Positions 62,808 through 64,000 of a stretch of 64,000 bases of DNA are shown piece after piece. The first letter of the stretch is position 1. Each line of letters begins with the position of its first letter. The notes beneath the pieces are model-generated. The model saw nothing but the letters and a program-made list of their open reading frames with translations. It did no database searches and was not told the origin of the DNA. The translations under genes and the position numbers were made by a program. Source of the DNA: Collimonas sp. PA-H2 (GTDB taxonomy: Bacteria > Pseudomonadota > Gammaproteobacteria > Burkholderiales > Burkholderiaceae_D); contig NZ_PDBX01000002.1 of NCBI RefSeq assembly GCF_002564105.1, forward strand, positions 124,001 to 188,000. The letters run 5' to 3'.

Positions 62808-64000
62808 TTAGTCAGGCGCCAGCCGCAACAACGTCCCATTCCTGTCCTCTGTAATCACCAAGCTCCCATCGTCCAGCGTAGCCAGCGCCACCGGTGCGCC
62901 CATCGGATAGCCGCCGTGCCGATAGTTCCATCCCGCCACCAGATCGCGCGGCTCGCCCACCGGCTGGTAGGCGGCATCCAGAGCCAGGCTGACCAGCCGG
63001 TGGCCGGCGGCGCGGTAGCCGTGATAGCCGATGATCAGGTGGCCGTTCAGCGCCGGCAGGCTTTTGCCGTTGTAGATCAGCATGCCCAGCGGCGCTGCAT
63101 GCGGTGGCAGAAGGCGGCCGGGCGGCGTCTTGGCGCGGCAATCGAATCCCGGATATTCCGGACTGGCCCTAAGTTTGTCGAAACAATAGGGCCAGCCGTA
63201 ATCGGCGCCAGCGCTGAGCCAGCTGAGGGTGTCGTGCGGCAGCTCGGCGTCGGACAGCTTGGGATCGGCGACGGTGATGTTGTCGCGCGAATTGGTGGCG
63301 GCAACCAGCGTGCCGTTGGCGGTGAGCGCCAGCGCCATGCTGTTGCGCAAGCCGCGCGCGTGCACCGGCAGCGCGCGCGCATCAAGCGGCAGGTGGGCGT
63401 TTGTCAGGCTGGCGCGCAGCACGCTGGCGCGCGGCGGCGTCTCCTTGATCTCGGGGCAAGGCGAATCCGACTTGCCGGGCTGGTCGGGCCGGCTTTCGCA
63501 ATTGTCGGTGGCGGAGCCGACATTGATGTACAGTGCGCCGTCGGCGCCGAGCACCATCGCCGTCAGCGGATGGCGGCCAGTGGTCGGCAGGTTGACGACG
63601 ATATCCTGGGCGCTGCCCAGCAGATCCTTGGCGGCCGGATCGATGCGGACGATGCGGCCGTGCATGCCGATCAGCAGCTTCTTGTCCGGGGTAGCGACGA
63701 TCCCATTCGGCATGTCAAGCTGGCTCAGCAGCACTTCCGGCTGGCCCTTCTGCTTCTGTTTCAGGTTCAGGTGCAGCAGGCGGCCGCGCTTGCTGACCCA
63801 GCCGCCCATGTCCAGCATATAGATATCCTGACCGATCGCGGCCACTCCGCGCACGAAGCCGAGGTGATCGGCGACCAGCCCCATGCACATGCCCTTGGCC
63901 ACTTTCAGGTCGACACGCGGAAAGCCGTCGCAGCTGCCGGCGGTGCGGTAAGTGCTTTGCGCCGACGCTGCCGCGCAAGCAAGCAGGAACAGCGTGCCAA
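62808..64000 (-). CDS. PQQ-dependent sugar/sorbosone dehydrogenase-like protein, N-terminus beyond window
   Basis: Open from the right edge to a stop at 62808, about 397 residues visible. The first visible residues (TLFLLACAAASAQS) are the end of a signal peptide with a lipobox-like LLAC. The rest is a six-bladed beta-propeller of the glucose/sorbosone dehydrogenase family: DIYMLDMGGW, MPNGIVATPDKKLLIGMHG, ADGALYINVGSATDN, GLRNSMALALTANGTLVAATN, AGADYGWPYC and GAPVALATLDDGSLVITED. PQQ-dependent oxidation of a sugar in the periplasm is the family role; the real substrate is unknown. An in-frame start at 63902 would remove the export signal, so the gene must begin outside the window. Confidence 0.88.
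   Translation of the reverse strand, partial: GTLFLLACAAASAQSTYRTAGSCDGFPRVDLKVAKGMCMGLVADHLGFVRGVAAIGQDIYMLDMGGWVSKRGRLLHLNLKQKQKGQPEVLLSQLDMPNGIVATPDKKLLIGMHGRIVRIDPAAKDLLGSAQDIVVNLPTTGRHPLTAMVLGADGALYINVGSATDNCESRPDQPGKSDSPCPEIKETPPRASVLRASLTNAHLPLDARALPVHARGLRNSMALALTANGTLVAATNSRDNITVADPKLSDAELPHDTLSWLSAGADYGWPYCFDKLRASPEYPGFDCRAKTPPGRLLPPHAAPLGMLIYNGKSLPALNGHLIIGYHGYRAAGHRLVSLALDAAYQPVGEPRDLVAGWNYRHGGYPMGAPVALATLDDGSLVITEDRNGTLLRLAPD

Overview
The window looks like a chromosomal segment of a betaproteobacterium of the order Burkholderiales, most likely Oxalobacteraceae close to Collimonas. This is inferred from the gene order (sdhCDA / GntR regulator / mdh / CoA-ester lyase / acnA), a DUF2863 gene and high-GC codon use; no 16S or taxonomic marker was read. 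No CRISPR array or rRNA was seen.

Region 1 (1-12.1 kb) is core metabolism. The minus strand carries sdhC-sdhD-sdhA (sdhA runs off the left edge) and a HutC-type GntR regulator with a perfect 20-bp palindrome just upstream of it. The plus strand carries malate dehydrogenase, a CitE/HpcH-type lyase, a MliC-like exported protein and aconitase A, so most of a TCA block is present. A DUF2863 gene, a doubly deleted methyltransferase relic, an M14 carboxypeptidase and tRNA-Pro(GGG) follow.

Region 2 (12.1-26 kb) is an accessory island beside the tRNA. It starts with about 1 kb of gene-poor AT-rich DNA. A compact interbacterial-competition cassette follows: PAAR tip protein, PGRP-type peptidoglycan amidase, and a small membrane-anchored putative immunity protein. 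Next come a deleted IS481-type element and a minus-strand toxin/immunity graveyard. That graveyard holds a CdiA fragment lacking its secretion domain and ending in a PD-(D/E)XK-like nuclease cut by an IS3 element, an orphan toxin tip, and several small immunity-type genes, including an Imm26 gene broken by a 1-nt shift in an A/T run. Small plus-strand genes follow: a monooxygenase-fold protein, a cyclic-phosphate receiver domain and a SecD-head-like protein.

Region 3 (26-54.6 kb) is mostly ordinary high-GC chromosome. It holds pbpC with a giant bacterial alpha-2-macroglobulin, an HscC-type Hsp70 with a degenerate J-domain membrane partner, a DHA2 exporter, a secreted S53 peptidase, and a two-component system divergent from a TonB receptor and a class A acid phosphatase. 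A complete ISL3-family element with an 8-bp target duplication sits exactly after the phosphatase stop codon. Two tandem DUF347 membrane proteins run into a second two-component system, followed by a zinc alcohol dehydrogenase.

Region 4 (55.9-61.3 kb) is an AT-richer, probably acquired NAD-salvage locus. An NrtR-like Nudix/winged-helix regulator and an unusual 697-residue protein (degenerate Nudix region plus a C-terminal part with an HDxxH motif) lie on one strand, divergent from PRPP synthetase and nicotinamide phosphoribosyltransferase (nadV). Paired palindromes of consensus TGTCTnnnrGACA lie between them. This locus, and especially the 697-residue protein, is the best candidate here for an undescribed system. 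The window closes with a SnoaL-like protein, a DUF4124 protein and a PQQ-type sugar/sorbosone dehydrogenase cut by the right edge.
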